Shown here: positions 11,604-24,117 of the stretch, in pieces | Position numbering within the stretch: position 1 is the first letter of the stretch | How the letters are laid out: each line of letters opens with the position of its first letter | Source of the DNA: Typha latifolia | Lineage: Eukaryota; Streptophyta; Magnoliopsida; Poales; Typhaceae | Direction of reading: 5' to 3' | Assembly: GCA_019914945.1 (NCBI GenBank) | Contig: CM034105.1 | Coordinates: 372,001 to 436,000, forward strand | Length of the DNA: 64,000 nt | Made by a program: the position numbers and the translations under genes | Notes under the pieces: generated by a model | Told to the model about the DNA's origin: nothing | Database searches by the model: none | What the model saw: the letters and a program-made list of their open reading frames with translations, nothing else

Positions 11604-12273
11604 ATGGAGCAGTCGAAGGCGATCCTCGCGGATTCATCGCCTTCCGATTCCCACATCGCAGCTCTCCTCCACGGTACGATCTCTTCCGGATACCCTAGAT
11701 TCTCTTGTGAAGCTTCCTTGCGATCTCATCGAATCGCCGCTGCATCTCTGGAATGTCGTGAGGGATTTGCTCGAATCCGTTAATATTTAGTTGATCACAG
11801 CACTGAACATTTGAGATTCCTGTTCTGTTTGTTGGGATCGTTGCTTTGATTTGGGAATGTCGTGAGGGATTTGCTAGGATCTGTTAAGATATATCGTAGT
11901 TTAATTGGATTTAGTTGTTTACTTTGCATCTCTAACCACAATTCTACTGTTCTTCGACTAGATCTTTATTTTGCAATAAATATGTGAAACAGATGTCTCA
12001 AAGCAGGTACACGGAGCTATTCAGACCATGCTTAAGATGACAAGGTGAGCATCATAAGATTGCTACTCCTAATTATTGATCTCACAATGATCCTGATTAA
12101 AACATCTGTTGGATAGTGAGATTGAGCAAAGCTCTGGTGAGATAATGGAAGAGATAGAGAAGTGCAAGGAGTCTGCGTCTGTTAAAAACACGATTTTGGA
12201 GGAGGAGAAGGAACGATTCCAGAAAGCCGCTATGGCTGTGTTAGAGATGCTTAATTGCAGTGACGCAATTTGA
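11604..12273 (+). CDS. Small coiled-coil protein, unrecognised, three exons
   Basis: Exons 11604-11673, 11993-12044 and 12117-12273 join in frame across GT-AG introns and give 92 aa. The product starts MEQSKAILADSSPSDSHIAALL. It continues with amphipathic helical sequence (SKQVHGAIQTMLKMTSEI, then EEIEKCKESASVKNTILEEE) and ends EMLNCSDAI. Heptad-like spacing of I/L/M and many E/K residues suggest a coiled coil over most of the length. There is no signal peptide, membrane segment or catalytic motif. The second exon uses the AG at 11991-11992; the nearer AG before GTACACGG would cause an immediate stop. A donor-like CAG|GTAGAC right after the stop suggests a 3'UTR intron. I know of no family function to offer. 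Confidence 0.72.
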
Positions 12274-12522
12274 CAGGTAGACAACTTTAGTCATCTGCAG
12301 CTTTCTGATTGTGTAGCTCTAGAGCATCATATGATCCTTGAACATATATTTTGCTTGTCATGCAACCCACATATATTAGGATATGAATACTGTGGATATT
12401 GACTTGTCTTTCTCTTTCATAACACACACAGACCCTATTTTTACACTGTTTTGAAGTCCTTTTAGTTGCTAAGAAATTAGAATGTAAAGGAGTTTGATTA
12501 CAAAGAGCATGTATCTGTGCCG

Positions 12523-12582
<60 letters not shown>

Positions 12583-13785
12583 GCTGCAATAGTCTTAAAG
12601 GATAATTTTAGAGACTTTATGCAGTTTTGATTGACTATGTTCAATCTAAGTATTGTTGATGACTTGTTCGCTTCTTCCACGCCCTTCTGTGATCTATAAT
12701 TGCTTGTTTATTATCCTATTGTTGTGAAATTAATTTATATGCTGTGTAAATAGCTCCATGATATTATTGAAATTGCTCATGCAAATCCTACTTTAGAATT
12801 GTTAGCCACGGAGAGAAAAGTTATACTAACAAACCATCATTGCAAATCAATGGATTTCCTGCAAGGTACACACCTTTGGAATTTTCAAACTGATGACCTT
12901 ATTTGTAGTTTGGAGCAGAAAATTTTCTACTGTGCTTAACTCTTTGCATCTATAAATATTTCTATGTTATGTGTAAGCATGTAAGACAGTTATCTAGTAT
13001 GTATTTGTAGGCATATAAAACCTAAGAACATGAAGCTAGAGCAAACTTTTGCTTAACCATTTGCATTTGTTGTCTTGCATATAACTCTCAATGCCTTGGA
13101 GAAACAAAACGTCCATAATGTCCCTAGTGCAGCATTAGTCCAGATGCCTCTGACAGAGTATCTATCATAACGATACGTTGGTTTAAATGGTGACTGTTGG
13201 AGTTAAGGTTGTTTTAAAATGCATTCAACATCATCAGCAGTTTGAACAGTAAACAAATAATATGACATGTCGCTGGTAGGATTCATGTAAAAGTGCAAAT
13301 GACAAGCACTGGAACGCTGTGTTTCTGAACATTATTCTCGTTTCCTATGACATTGTTTTTGATTAATCTGACCGCACGCAGGAAGGATATATTGAATTTG
13401 CCATTGGAGTCATCATCAGGAGCTCCTGTGGTCAGATAGATATGGACCGAGGGATACGTTGAAATTTGTCACATATGACTATATGAGAGACCTTTCCTTT
13501 CTTTTTTTTTCCCAATCATCATGCAAGCGAGGTGATTTTATGGTTACTAATTTCAGTCATTACTCGCACATAACGTCATAAACAGTAATGGCTTTCTTTC
13601 AATAGGTATTGCGATTTCAACTACCCACATTTACATCGCCGACTAAAAATTTACATAATTGTACTTGTAGCTTTTACGTAGAGAGGACACCTGGGCAGGA
13701 TCCCGCTCCCTAAGGATTAGGATAAGATGGGATCTGTTCAAAATTTTCTAAACTTGCAAAAAGGTTACCGACCTTGTTCCTATCA
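12274..13785. other. Convergent intergenic region between the small gene and MSH7
   Basis: Probably contains the small gene's 3'UTR, including a possible UTR intron ending near 13380 (ACGCAG), and the MSH7 3'UTR. No coding exon recognised. The compound microsatellite at 12523-12578 lies here. Confidence 0.4.
12523..12578. repeat. (TC)n-(TA)n compound microsatellite
   Basis: About 12 TC units followed directly by about 16 TA units, just downstream of the small coiled-coil gene. Confidence 0.95.
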
Positions 13786-16700
13786 TTATTTAACTGATGC
13801 GTGGTGACTCTTTAGTTCATGCCACAAACAAAGCAATGTATCAGAGGTATCTTCATCCCAGCCTCTGTTGTTAATCCGTGAAACAGCCAAAAGGGTTTTA
13901 AGCCATTCTTCATGAAGGGTGGAAAACTTGGATCTTCCTTCACTTGACTTGAAATTTTGGGTGATGGCCAGTTTTATCTTTTGGCTAGCTTTTGACGCAG
14001 CTTCGACTACATGGCTCGGGACCCCTGCCATCAGGGCAACTTGCAGACCGTAGCTCTCTGGGCAGGCTCCATTCGAGAGTCGGTAGAGAAAGATGAGTTC
14101 CTGGCCGCTTCTTGGGTTAAAAGCGCAGGCCATGTGCTGCATGTTCACGTGAGGGTGACAAGCAAATTCTTTCGTGAGAGGGTGATAGTGAGTGGCGAAA
14201 AGCAACCTGCAGCAGACCTTTTCCACCAGATGGCGAAATACCTGACAAGACTTCTCAGATTAGAATTAGACCAGAGACATTACAGTTTACAGGTATATGG
14301 GTGCACAAACGGGGAGGTAATGACTAATGAATGATGTTAATAATTTAATTCGTGTGCTCATGTGTTCAATAAAAGATATATAGGACTGCTATTAATGTTA
14401 AGCTCACTTAAATAATTTAAATTTATTTTAGACTTTAAAAATATAATTAAGTTGATATAATTTTAAATGTGTAGAAGCTTATGTCACAATTAATGGACTT
14501 GTGACGATAAAATTTATTGAGTTGTAATCCCTAAAAGAGATTTTAATAAAATATTGATTCAGTTTCTATTCTCATTACGTGTGAAACTGAAAGATGTAAA
14601 ACATCTACTTCATCTTCCTTCTTCCTTCTAGTATCAATGGCAATGGCTATCAATTCTTCATGTTAATTTTTATACTATTTTTAATATCTCTAAAATTATA
14701 TCTATATGATTCAACCGATCTTGTTTATTAGATTTATTAAAAATCTTTCAAATGAAACTTGAGAGAATCCTAAAATTAACACTGAGAAGCTTTGAGACTC
14801 TAACTTCTGATAATACTAAATAATAATAATAATAAAATCTTTCTTTTTTGATAGCTTTAGCCCTTAATAGCCTCAGAGATAGGAATTTAGTCCTTACTGG
14901 TAATTACTTCTACTGATGCTCAAGTAGATACTACAATTAACGTACATCTTAATCCACCTCCTCGAGGATGCGAGAAGAATATTCTTAGAGAGACAAGTTT
15001 ATTGGGTTATGCCTAATAACCTTTTGTTGATTGCTGTTTTCTTTTCATTGCAGCACTTACATGATTACACCGTACATAGTAACTAGTTAAAAGGAAGGAA
15101 AACTTACAGCGTAGGCAATGGCATATCCATCGAATGTGCTTGTTCCTCTACCAAGCTCGTCGAGCAACACGAGAGAATCTTGAGTGGCGTTTCGAAGTAC
15201 CGATGCTGTCTCCGCACATTCAACAAAAAATGTACCTGAAAAAAAGGTATAATTGCCAAAAACATGAGAGCATCTGTAAATTGCAGCAGAGCAATATTGT
15301 GGGTTTTGAATCACCTACTTTCACCGGACATGATCCGATCATTAGCACCAAGCCGCGTAAAGATAATATCAGCAGGAGACAGCACACATGATTCACAAGG
15401 TACGTAACAGCCGAGCTGCAATAGTGAACATGCCAGGAAGCAGAGGTAAACTTTATAATCAATAACCAAGTAAATTAGTATACCAAACGATAGGCGTTTC
15501 ATTTCTAACCTGGGCAAGTATAACAGACAAACAGGTGGCACGCATTAATGTTGATTTCCCGCCCATATTTGGTCCGGTCAGCAGCAATGCGCAAAGATTG
15601 CGACCAGTTGGGTCTTCACCAAGAGAAATATCATTGGGAACTAACCCATTCGCACTTTGTGCAACAGCATAAGGATGCCATAGACCCTTCATTTGAAGTA
15701 CGGGGCCTTTATCTTCTTTGTTGTAACCCACAGAACTTGAATTCCTGGGCAGAAACACTGGCCTGCTCATAGAACCACATGATGTCGCTGTGGTTGATGC
15801 AAAGGACTGAAGCACATCAATGCAGTTGATTGCATTGATGACCTCAGACCATTTAGTATCCTTTCCAACAAAAAGCTCTACTAGAACAGCTAAAGTTTCG
15901 GCATCAGAGTCTTTCACATCATGATCCTAGGAAATTTTTCATAAAGTCAGAAGACAGAACCGAGTAAAAGGAACTCCTTATGCTTTTAGGCTTCAGCACT
16001 TGGCGCAGGAACCTAATTCAGATGTAATTAGTAGATTTAACAAACCTGGTGCTGTGGAAAGTCCTCATCCAAGGCTACTTCAAATTGATGCAGGAATTCA
16101 CCAAGACAGCTTAGTGTTGGAAGGTTGACCAGCTTTGATAGTGACAAGATTCCGTGGTCTTCCCTCTGCAACAAATTTAACAAGTCTATTCCAGTTCTAA
16201 GACCTTTGACAAGAGACCCAAATGCTTTAACCTGAAATAGACCAGATGCACGTTGAAGCAAATTACTGTTGATAGTTGAGCCAAATACTCATGGCTATTA
16301 ACCCTTTTATGTAACTTTAGAAATAATAACTAGATTGTTTCTCCGAAAAAAAAAATTGATAACTATATTGGATAAAGAACAAATGCAACACTGCCACCCT
16401 TCCAAGAAAGCTCAACACATTCAAAAGGGAAGGTACCAACTTACCCGTTGTTTTAATACTCTTTTTCCAATTGAAGGCAATAAAAGTGCAGATGATGAAC
16501 CGATAGTAGACTTGACTCGTCCCAGCAGTCTCTCGATGTCGGGAGTTCTGCGAAGATACTCAATAATGATGGAGACTAGAGCTGAATCTTTGATGAATCC
16601 CTCGACAATATTAAGCCTATCATTGACATCATCAATGTCTTTAAGGGGATGACAGATCCACCTTCTTAAAAGTCTTTTGCCGGATGCAGTTATGCAGTGA

Positions 16701-19700
16701 TCAAGATGTTTATATAAGGTTCCTTCATTAGAAAAAGGAAAGAAAAACAAGTAGTCAGCATTGAAAAAAAAATCCTTCCATTTGAATATATGTTAGCTAT
16801 AAAAGAAGAAAAAAAAGAAAAAGGAGGAAGTAGGAGAATAATAGCACACATACCTGACAACCCACCATCAATGTTATTGCAGAAAATTTCAAGATTCACG
16901 AGAGTCTGACCATCCATCCTTAGGCAACTTTTATATACATGATAAGGCAAAATTTCACCATTTCTGAGAACATCTTCTAGCTGATTTCAGATGGACAACT
17001 ATGAGAACATGAGATACCGCTTTGTGTTGCAAGTGTAACAACTAACTCCTAGAAATACTAATGATGCAATTTTGCAGTTTGAATTATTGCATAAAACCTC
17101 AAGCTACCATGCACGACCTCATGATTAGTGTCTTCAAGCCTAGAGATCAAATGGGTTATATTCGACTCAGGCCTTTTGTGGAAGATGACAACAATAATAA
17201 TAACTACTTGGTTGAATAATTTTTACTCCCATCATTACATGGTAAGAGATTGAGCATGTGTCAATTAAAGGTCTCAATAGCATAACCATCTAAGAATCTA
17301 ACCAAGGTTGCATGAAAGGACACCAGCGTCAAGCAGGTAAAAAGATAACACAACTAAAAATGTGTGTAGACGTGTAGAACTACTATTATATGGTTGTTTT
17401 GTGATAGTTGCTCATAGAAACTCTTATTTAGTCTTTATAATTGAATCTACCTCCATAGTAATCGCTACCATGGATAGAATAAGAAATCACATGGGATGGG
17501 ATCTAAATTGCGGTTGCACAGCAAGCATATGCTTTTGGGACATTAATCGAATACAAAAAACCGGGGCTTTCATGGATTTGTATATACAGGGGGGACTTTC
17601 TGACAGAAGGTGACTGAACAAAGGGGGAGAGCAGTAATATAACACTCACCATAAGCCTAGACAGATGGTGAATAAGTCCACCAAGAGCACAAACAGCAAT
17701 ATCATGATTCACCACATAATCAAATGCTGATGACCACGAATCTGTAGATGCTCTAAAGTACCCTTTAGAATGTACCAATTGATTCAATTTTTGAACTTCA
17801 GCAGCATCCAAGAAATCTGTGCTAGCATGTGTAGGAGTCAATTGCATTTTAATAGAACCTGCATTTCGAGAAAAATTGCTGTTATAGAATGCTGCAATAT
17901 ATTTTATGATTAATCCCAAATAGCCACAACTGCACATTTTAGCTACTGATCAAGGTCTAGGAACCATTCCATTACTAATTCCAAATTCATGAAGTACCCT
18001 CTCACAACATTCATGCTGGTTTTCTAAGGGTCATCTCCTTTCTCCCAAACAAACAAAAATTTCAAAACACAGATGCACAAATACTCTTGATCAGCCATTC
18101 AATTTTTTCTTGTAAAAAAAAAAAACGAAACTAAGAGATTGTCATTAATTCAACCTGATTGGCTCATTGGGAACCTACTGTATTTACAATTTTTAGCATC
18201 GTTTCTAATAAAATGAAACAAGCAAAATTCTAATGTTTACCAGCTGAAGCATATTTGGTGAGTGCCATGTGAGTTTCTTTGGAAAGCCCTGAAGCAACAA
18301 GATTAATGAAATTAAAGTTTGATTTCAACAACTAAATGAAAGAGTTTGTTCAAACCTGAGCTTTCATAGATTACTTCTCTTGGAGAAACCTGCAAAAAGG
18401 GACCATCAATAAATTGTGGATATTCATTGAGGCCACAACAGAAAAATAGGTGAAGAAAAGAACTTACTTGCATCAGTAGAGCGCCTAGCCCTGCACAAGA
18501 ATCATCATCACAGATAGAACCCACCCAGAATTTCAAAGCAGCATAATCAAGAAAAGCAAATCCATAAACTGCAGAGCCTTTCTCTGAAAGTTGTTTTCCC
18601 TAGAAGTTGAGATGGACAAATAATGTCAGAGTGGCAATTCTTCTAAGTAAAAGAGTAAAGAGTACGAAAGCACTAGTGGGGAAGTGTAAACTTATGATGC
18701 TTAGCGTACAATCTTTCTTGGATAATGATGAGCAAATAGATTAACAAAAGTAGAAATGCCAAAGGATGAAATGGAATTCTCATGCCTCAAGATAATCAGC
18801 AGCTAGAGACAATGTCCCAAGAATATCAAGATTTGCAGAGTAAAAGCACCTCTTTTAAAGCAAGAAGGTGAACAGCATCTGGTCCTATGCTACCATCCAC
18901 TACCGTTGATGGTGTTGACACATGAACCAACTTTCTTTGTATAACCTAAAAAGATCACATTTTATATTCCATCAGATAATTACAGAAGCAAAAGGCTAAA
19001 TAAATAAAACACGTAGTCAGATATCATTTCTTTCTATTACACCAAGAGAATTCTGGAAGACCAAGATTTGAACCTTAATACTAATAAATAAACCAAAACA
19101 AAAGCATTCCATTCTTGGGTGGCTAAACTCCTTTTAGATTGACAGTAGCTCAAGTGGTCATTGCACGTGAAATATCTGTTAGACAGTCACCAGGGGGTTC
19201 AAGAGACAAGGGCACTAAGCACAATCTCCTGAAATATGACCTTCAAGATCATAAGACAGAAGATAACTTAATCACTATGTCTTCTCAACTAATCTGTTGT
19301 TTCTCTTTCTTGCATATCACCACATAATTATGCTTGACAACTTAGTTAAGCTAACATGGAATCTTAGGGCTCAGAAATCTAGGAAAATAAATGTAAGGCA
19401 AGAAAATTGTACATAATCTAAGTAGACTGATACTACAATGTGGATGTTCTTAAACTGAAAGGTGTATCCAAAATTTTGGAAGAAAGCAAAGAGAACAGGA
19501 GATCGCTGATAATGCTCAAGGCTGAAAATTCACAGTTGCCGGTAATTAAATCTGATGATGTCCAAGTAGGCAATAGACTGCAGAGTGAAGTTTATGAGGA
19601 GATGTGGGGAGCGAATAGCAAGTGTCCATTTTGTTTCATGGGTCGACATCACAATGTGTTGAACAAAAGTTGAGTTTCAATCTTTACAAGGCAAGGAGAA

Positions 19701-22531
19701 GTACTTACAGAAGTTGCCCCTCTCGCTTTGGCTTGATCTGAGGTCTCAAGCTGCTCCATTCTTCCAACTTTATACCTAGGATCAAGATAGCAGTTATGAA
19801 GAAATGGTAGAGAATCATAAAATAAAAACACCAAGCTTAAAGATACATGAAAGGATATCTTGACCCTTTGGGCAAAGAACAATGTCAGATGAATGGGGAA
19901 AAAGGACAATAAAGGTCTGTCTAAAACTTAAAAACCACTCTTACAGAGAAACTGTTGCTATCTAACTACCTACGTTTATGTTGAACAGGATTTTTTATGG
20001 ATAACAAAATAGTTGATATTGACATTATGTTGGGAAATCCGTGCCTTTAGACCAAAATGAATCGTAAACACAAACTAAAACTATTTAGTTGATACATTTT
20101 CAAATAATAAGGCTCCAAAAAGTACCATGACATCAAATTCCTAGAATTGGATTCTTACCCTCGAGCTATAAGCTTCTGCACGGCTTCATCAATCCCAGCC
20201 TCAGAAATACCAACCTGTACAGAAGATAAGTACTATCAGATTCTAGACTGTGATCCACGTACTGATAAGAAACTAAAACTACAACTCTCAAGGCATCATA
20301 AGCCTAGATTTCCAGAAGATGTTGATCAACTATCTGACAAAATCTGCATATTTATATCATCCTTAAGATTCAACCTGTGGCTTTGCTATTGGATTAATAA
20401 AATGGATTTAGGGAAGTTACCTGTCTGCATTTACCCACACCGCTAATAGTCATTTTCCAGTCAAGCTCTCTCTGGCCAATCTCAGCATCTATCTCATACA
20501 GCTCATAGAACTTTCCCTAGAGTTTAGGAAGTTATACTGCTTTCCGTTAGTAGGATCTAAGTAATAAATAACAATAGTGCTGATGCAGAAATATTGTCTT
20601 AGGACGAAATTGTAACTTTTCACACTAAAGGTTTGCAGATCAAATAGTCGGTATATAGTTGGGTCACAATAGAAGAAGTTTACAAATACTAGGTAGCACT
20701 GAACAAAGTTTAAAGAGACTTACTACTTTAAAAAAGAGGACAACATCCATATATTGGCATTTCACACTCCAGTACTGCTTTTGAGATGCAGACATCTTTT
20801 TTAGTGCATCAGGTGGAATGTAAAGAGTTCTTTTGTCGTAAATTGGGTCATCTGGTCTCCTGCCACTTGCATCTCTAATGGTGGAAGGGTTGAGCCACTG
20901 AAACTTGCTTCTTACACTTTCAGAAACTTCATTGTGTGCCTTCTTCTGAAATGGAGAGTCATGAAGCTTCATCCTTTTGCTAGAGCCTAAAGGGGAAGAA
21001 ACTTCCTTTTTGTCAATATCATGCCAATCTTCTTGTACCCGCTTCAAACGAGGAACGAGTGGTCGCATAGCTGGGGTCTCTGGCCCAAAAGAATCAAAGT
21101 CAAGTTCAAGATGCAGAGGATCCACTCCATCGAAGTCATTAAAAGACTTCGAGATGAATGTCTTTGAACGTTCCTGAAAAGGAGTTTCAGGTTCTACAGA
21201 CACATTGTTCTCTTCAACAGGTATAGAATGTAAAGTAGAGGAGTATTTGTCCCCTTGGTTCCTGCAGAAACAAGTAAAGGTATTACACTTATTTTTTGGC
21301 AAGCATAAATCACCGTGCACATAACTTGTCATGACTACACAATCAGTTTAAGGCCATGGAGTGCTTGCTTTATAAAAGACTTTAAGGCTAAAAAATCCAA
21401 AAATTAGTTACCATTGCATTCAAACAAATAAATTAATCAAATATGTGGAAGATTCGGAGTAGAACTTTTACTAGGAACAGATCCATCTATTTAAATATTT
21501 GTAGGCCATAAATCTTAGTCAAGCTGCGCAAATCTTAGTCAAGCTCCAATGATATGCCAAAAAAAAAAGGTATCTCCTATCCGAAAAGGAAGGAGGAAGC
21601 TAACACAAGTACGGAAACAAGTTAATAAAGACTTAACAATGTAAAGCTAGACTATATCTAACAGCATATTAACACCTATCCATTCAGAAGATGGCGAGAA
21701 AATACGTAAGATTTAGAACCACTGATCAACTTAATCACTGTTTTCACGAGACAACGACACTCAGTTGAAACTTCCTAAAGATTAAATAAAAAAGTTCAGG
21801 AAACCCCATAATGAAGGCCTTATGAAATAATTTAGCTTGCTTATCTGACACTGAACATTGTCGACAACATGGTCGTAAAGATAAGAGGAGTTTACATAAG
21901 AAATCTAAATTCGTCAAATAAAAAAAATTCTTCACAGCTTATCCCTCAGATCAAAAACCAAGTTAAGCCGAAATGAGAAGACGCAACCCTAATTTCCCGA
22001 GGAGTAAAAGAGAACTCCATAAAAGGTCTACTCGTTCGGAAGTATAGATCAACGAGTAAGAAAACGATCTACTCTAAATTGACGTGAAGTACATCCACGA
22101 GAGCATAATTTAAATAGAAACGATTCAAATTACACAAACACAATAAGACGCATAACAGAGAGATCAAAAAAGTTGGAACGCTCGAAACCCTAGCTCACGA
22201 AAAGAATTGCATACCCATTCTTTGAGTTCCCCGATACATGTGCCCTCGCAAGCTTCTGCAAGATGCTCGATACCGGCTGAGCTCTGCGGCAGCCATCGTC
22301 TTCAACCGCCGGAAACAAAGGACGGCGAGGCTTCTCCGGCGGAGTATCGGTTCCCCGAATATCCGGAAACGGACCTTGCAAGGTCTTATCGGGATCGGAT
22401 GTCACGAGCGGCTCTCCGATCGGCGGAATCCGGACATGGATCGAGCAAGTATTCGAAGAGGCGGCAGAGGATTTTCTGTTCCCCGACGGCGGCTTCTGGA
22501 AGAAGGAGAGGATGGATCGTTGCCGCTGCAT
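13786..22531 (-). CDS. MSH7: DNA mismatch repair protein MSH7
   Basis: Seventeen exons (complement): 22215-22531, 20724-21261, 20421-20516, 20159-20214, 19709-19775, 18850-18945, 18468-18599, 18356-18389, 18241-18288, 17650-17858, 16854-16980, 16445-16722, 16046-16231, 15510-15926, 15319-15415, 15108-15235, 13786-14241. All have GT-AG borders and keep frame: 1093 aa, close to Arabidopsis MSH7. The N-terminus QRSILSFF (residues 4-11) is a PCNA-interacting PIP box. The MutS domain I follows [16 protein letters not shown] and carries the mismatch-wedge segment [12 protein letters not shown]. The ATPase domain has Walker [11 protein letters not shown] in exon 14, Walker [17 protein letters not shown] in exon 16, and THYHPLT in exon 17. 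In plants MSH7 pairs with MSH2 (MutSgamma) to recognise base mismatches in the nucleus and restrain recombination. The [12 protein letters not shown] and [13 protein letters not shown] segments separate it from MSH6. No damage is seen. Confidence 0.97.
14400..15060. other. AT-rich insert-like segment in the last MSH7 intron
   Basis: The intron between the last two MSH7 exons (14242-15107) is the gene's longest after the first, second and tenth. Its centre is very AT-rich, with an (AAT)n run near 14818-14837. It may be an old transposon remnant, but I could not find matching ends. Confidence 0.25.
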
Positions 22532-24117
22532 CGATCAACTCCAGGGAGGATTGCGGTGAAGTGAGAGGGATTGGAATTGAAGGGGGTGGAGTGGGATATT
22601 TATACGCGGATGGTGAGAGGAGAGGGGGAAGTTTTGGCGGCAAATGGAATTGGGATGAGATATACGGACAAAATTGTTGCTCCTCGTGCAGTGGAATGGC
22701 GGTTTTACCCTTTTGATATGCGAAAATAATTGAAGGCATTGAGATTTAATTTGGCTCGGTCGTCACTCGTCAGCCCCGTTTCTATTCCACGCGACAAGCT
22801 CTTCTTTACTCTTTTTCAAATCGCACCTTAATCCTCATGATTTGGCTCAATCATTCTAACACCTTCTATATATTTCAAATCTTCTTTTCTCTTTTTCAAA
22901 TCTCACCTTAATCCTCATGGTTTGGCTCAATTATTTTTGTTATAAAAACATACTTTGGTTACAATTAACAGTTACATTTTAATTCAGGCCACAGGAGGTT
23001 AATAATTAAAAGTACATAAAAGTCTCATGCAATTAGATCAAACTACATAGGGATAAATACAATTTTACTCTTTCTTTTCTCTCTTTAGCTCTGAAGAACT
23101 ACTAAGCTAACCATAGGTCGAAGGAACAATTAATCCTCTTTTAATATAAAGATATCTTAGCTTCAAAGCGTATAATATAATAGGTTGAACAATTTAACCC
23201 ATCCTTCCATTAATCTGAGTCACAGACGAGTCAACCTATCTCGCGCTAATATAGTGTTTTAGGTCACCACACTGCCAAGCCGACAATCGTGAGCCAAGCT
23301 AAGCCGCCACCTGCAAAGAAATGCTCAGACAGAGATAAAAAGAGCATTCCTCCCAAAATTAGTTCGGTAAGAATCCAACCAAAACAAGACAATGCCGACA
23401 AACTTGTTTACTCTCCTAAACGACACAAGACAAGAACGGACTGCGCCGTACCGATAAGGAGTGTCAATCGAAAACTAACCAATCGATGGGAAGGTTAGGC
23501 ATAAGAATATCCATGCAGCAATGTTGATTGAAGAGCATCCGCTTCTGACGAGATTAAGATCCCTTAACAATTCGCAAACCAATCGCATTTATTTACAGGC
23601 GAGGCTCAATCCAGTCATAATTCCTGCGTGTGCATAACACTGAAGTCCACAAGTATCAACATACCATAATGCTTATGGGGAAACAAGTAACCCCGTACAA
23701 GACGAAGAGCTTATCTTGCCCTGCCTGTAATTATACTAGAAGCAAACCATAAAACATGTCCATTTATGTCCAAATAATATAACACCAACAGAATTGTCAA
23801 TGGATAATCACCATATAAAAGTCATTAATCAAGAAAATGAACCCAAAATATTGCGTGGGCCGAGAAAAATACAATAATGAAGGAAGATTCACAATCAAAA
23901 TCGAGCGCAGTTCAATCTCAATATATTTCTTTCTTCCCATAGATACCTTCCCAAAAAAACCTAGATATGGGGACAAGTACAAAGTAGAGATAATTAAATA
24001 TTCAGACACTTACTATTGATTATCCCAAATCCATTCCTACAGACTCCAACTATGCAGACATAACTGACAAAGAAAATGATGACACAAAGATTTGCAAAAT
24101 CTTAGTCCGCATTCCTA
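22532..24117. other. MSH7 upstream region and chaperone 3' flank
   Basis: The left end is the MSH7 leader and promoter (GC-rich near 22532-22660). The right end should hold the 3'UTR of the Hsp110-type gene, whose stop codon is at 24118-24120. The middle shows short random frames only. Confidence 0.4.
22801..22936. repeat. 80-bp-period direct repeat upstream of MSH7
   Basis: Positions 22801-22856 (from CTTCTTTACT through TTTGGCTCAATCATT) recur at 22881-22936 with a few substitutions. The offset is exactly 80 bp. It lies about 270 bp upstream of the MSH7 start codon. Confidence 0.85.

Noticed and set aside
12001..12006. Nearer splice acceptor (AAGCAG) for the second exon of the coiled-coil gene
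   Set aside because: It shifts the frame and gives a stop after about ten codons; the AG at 11991-11992 keeps the helix open.
14011..14334. 107-codon plus frame over the last MSH7 exon
   Set aside because: A shadow of the MSH7 coding strand; the minus frame has conserved MutS motifs.
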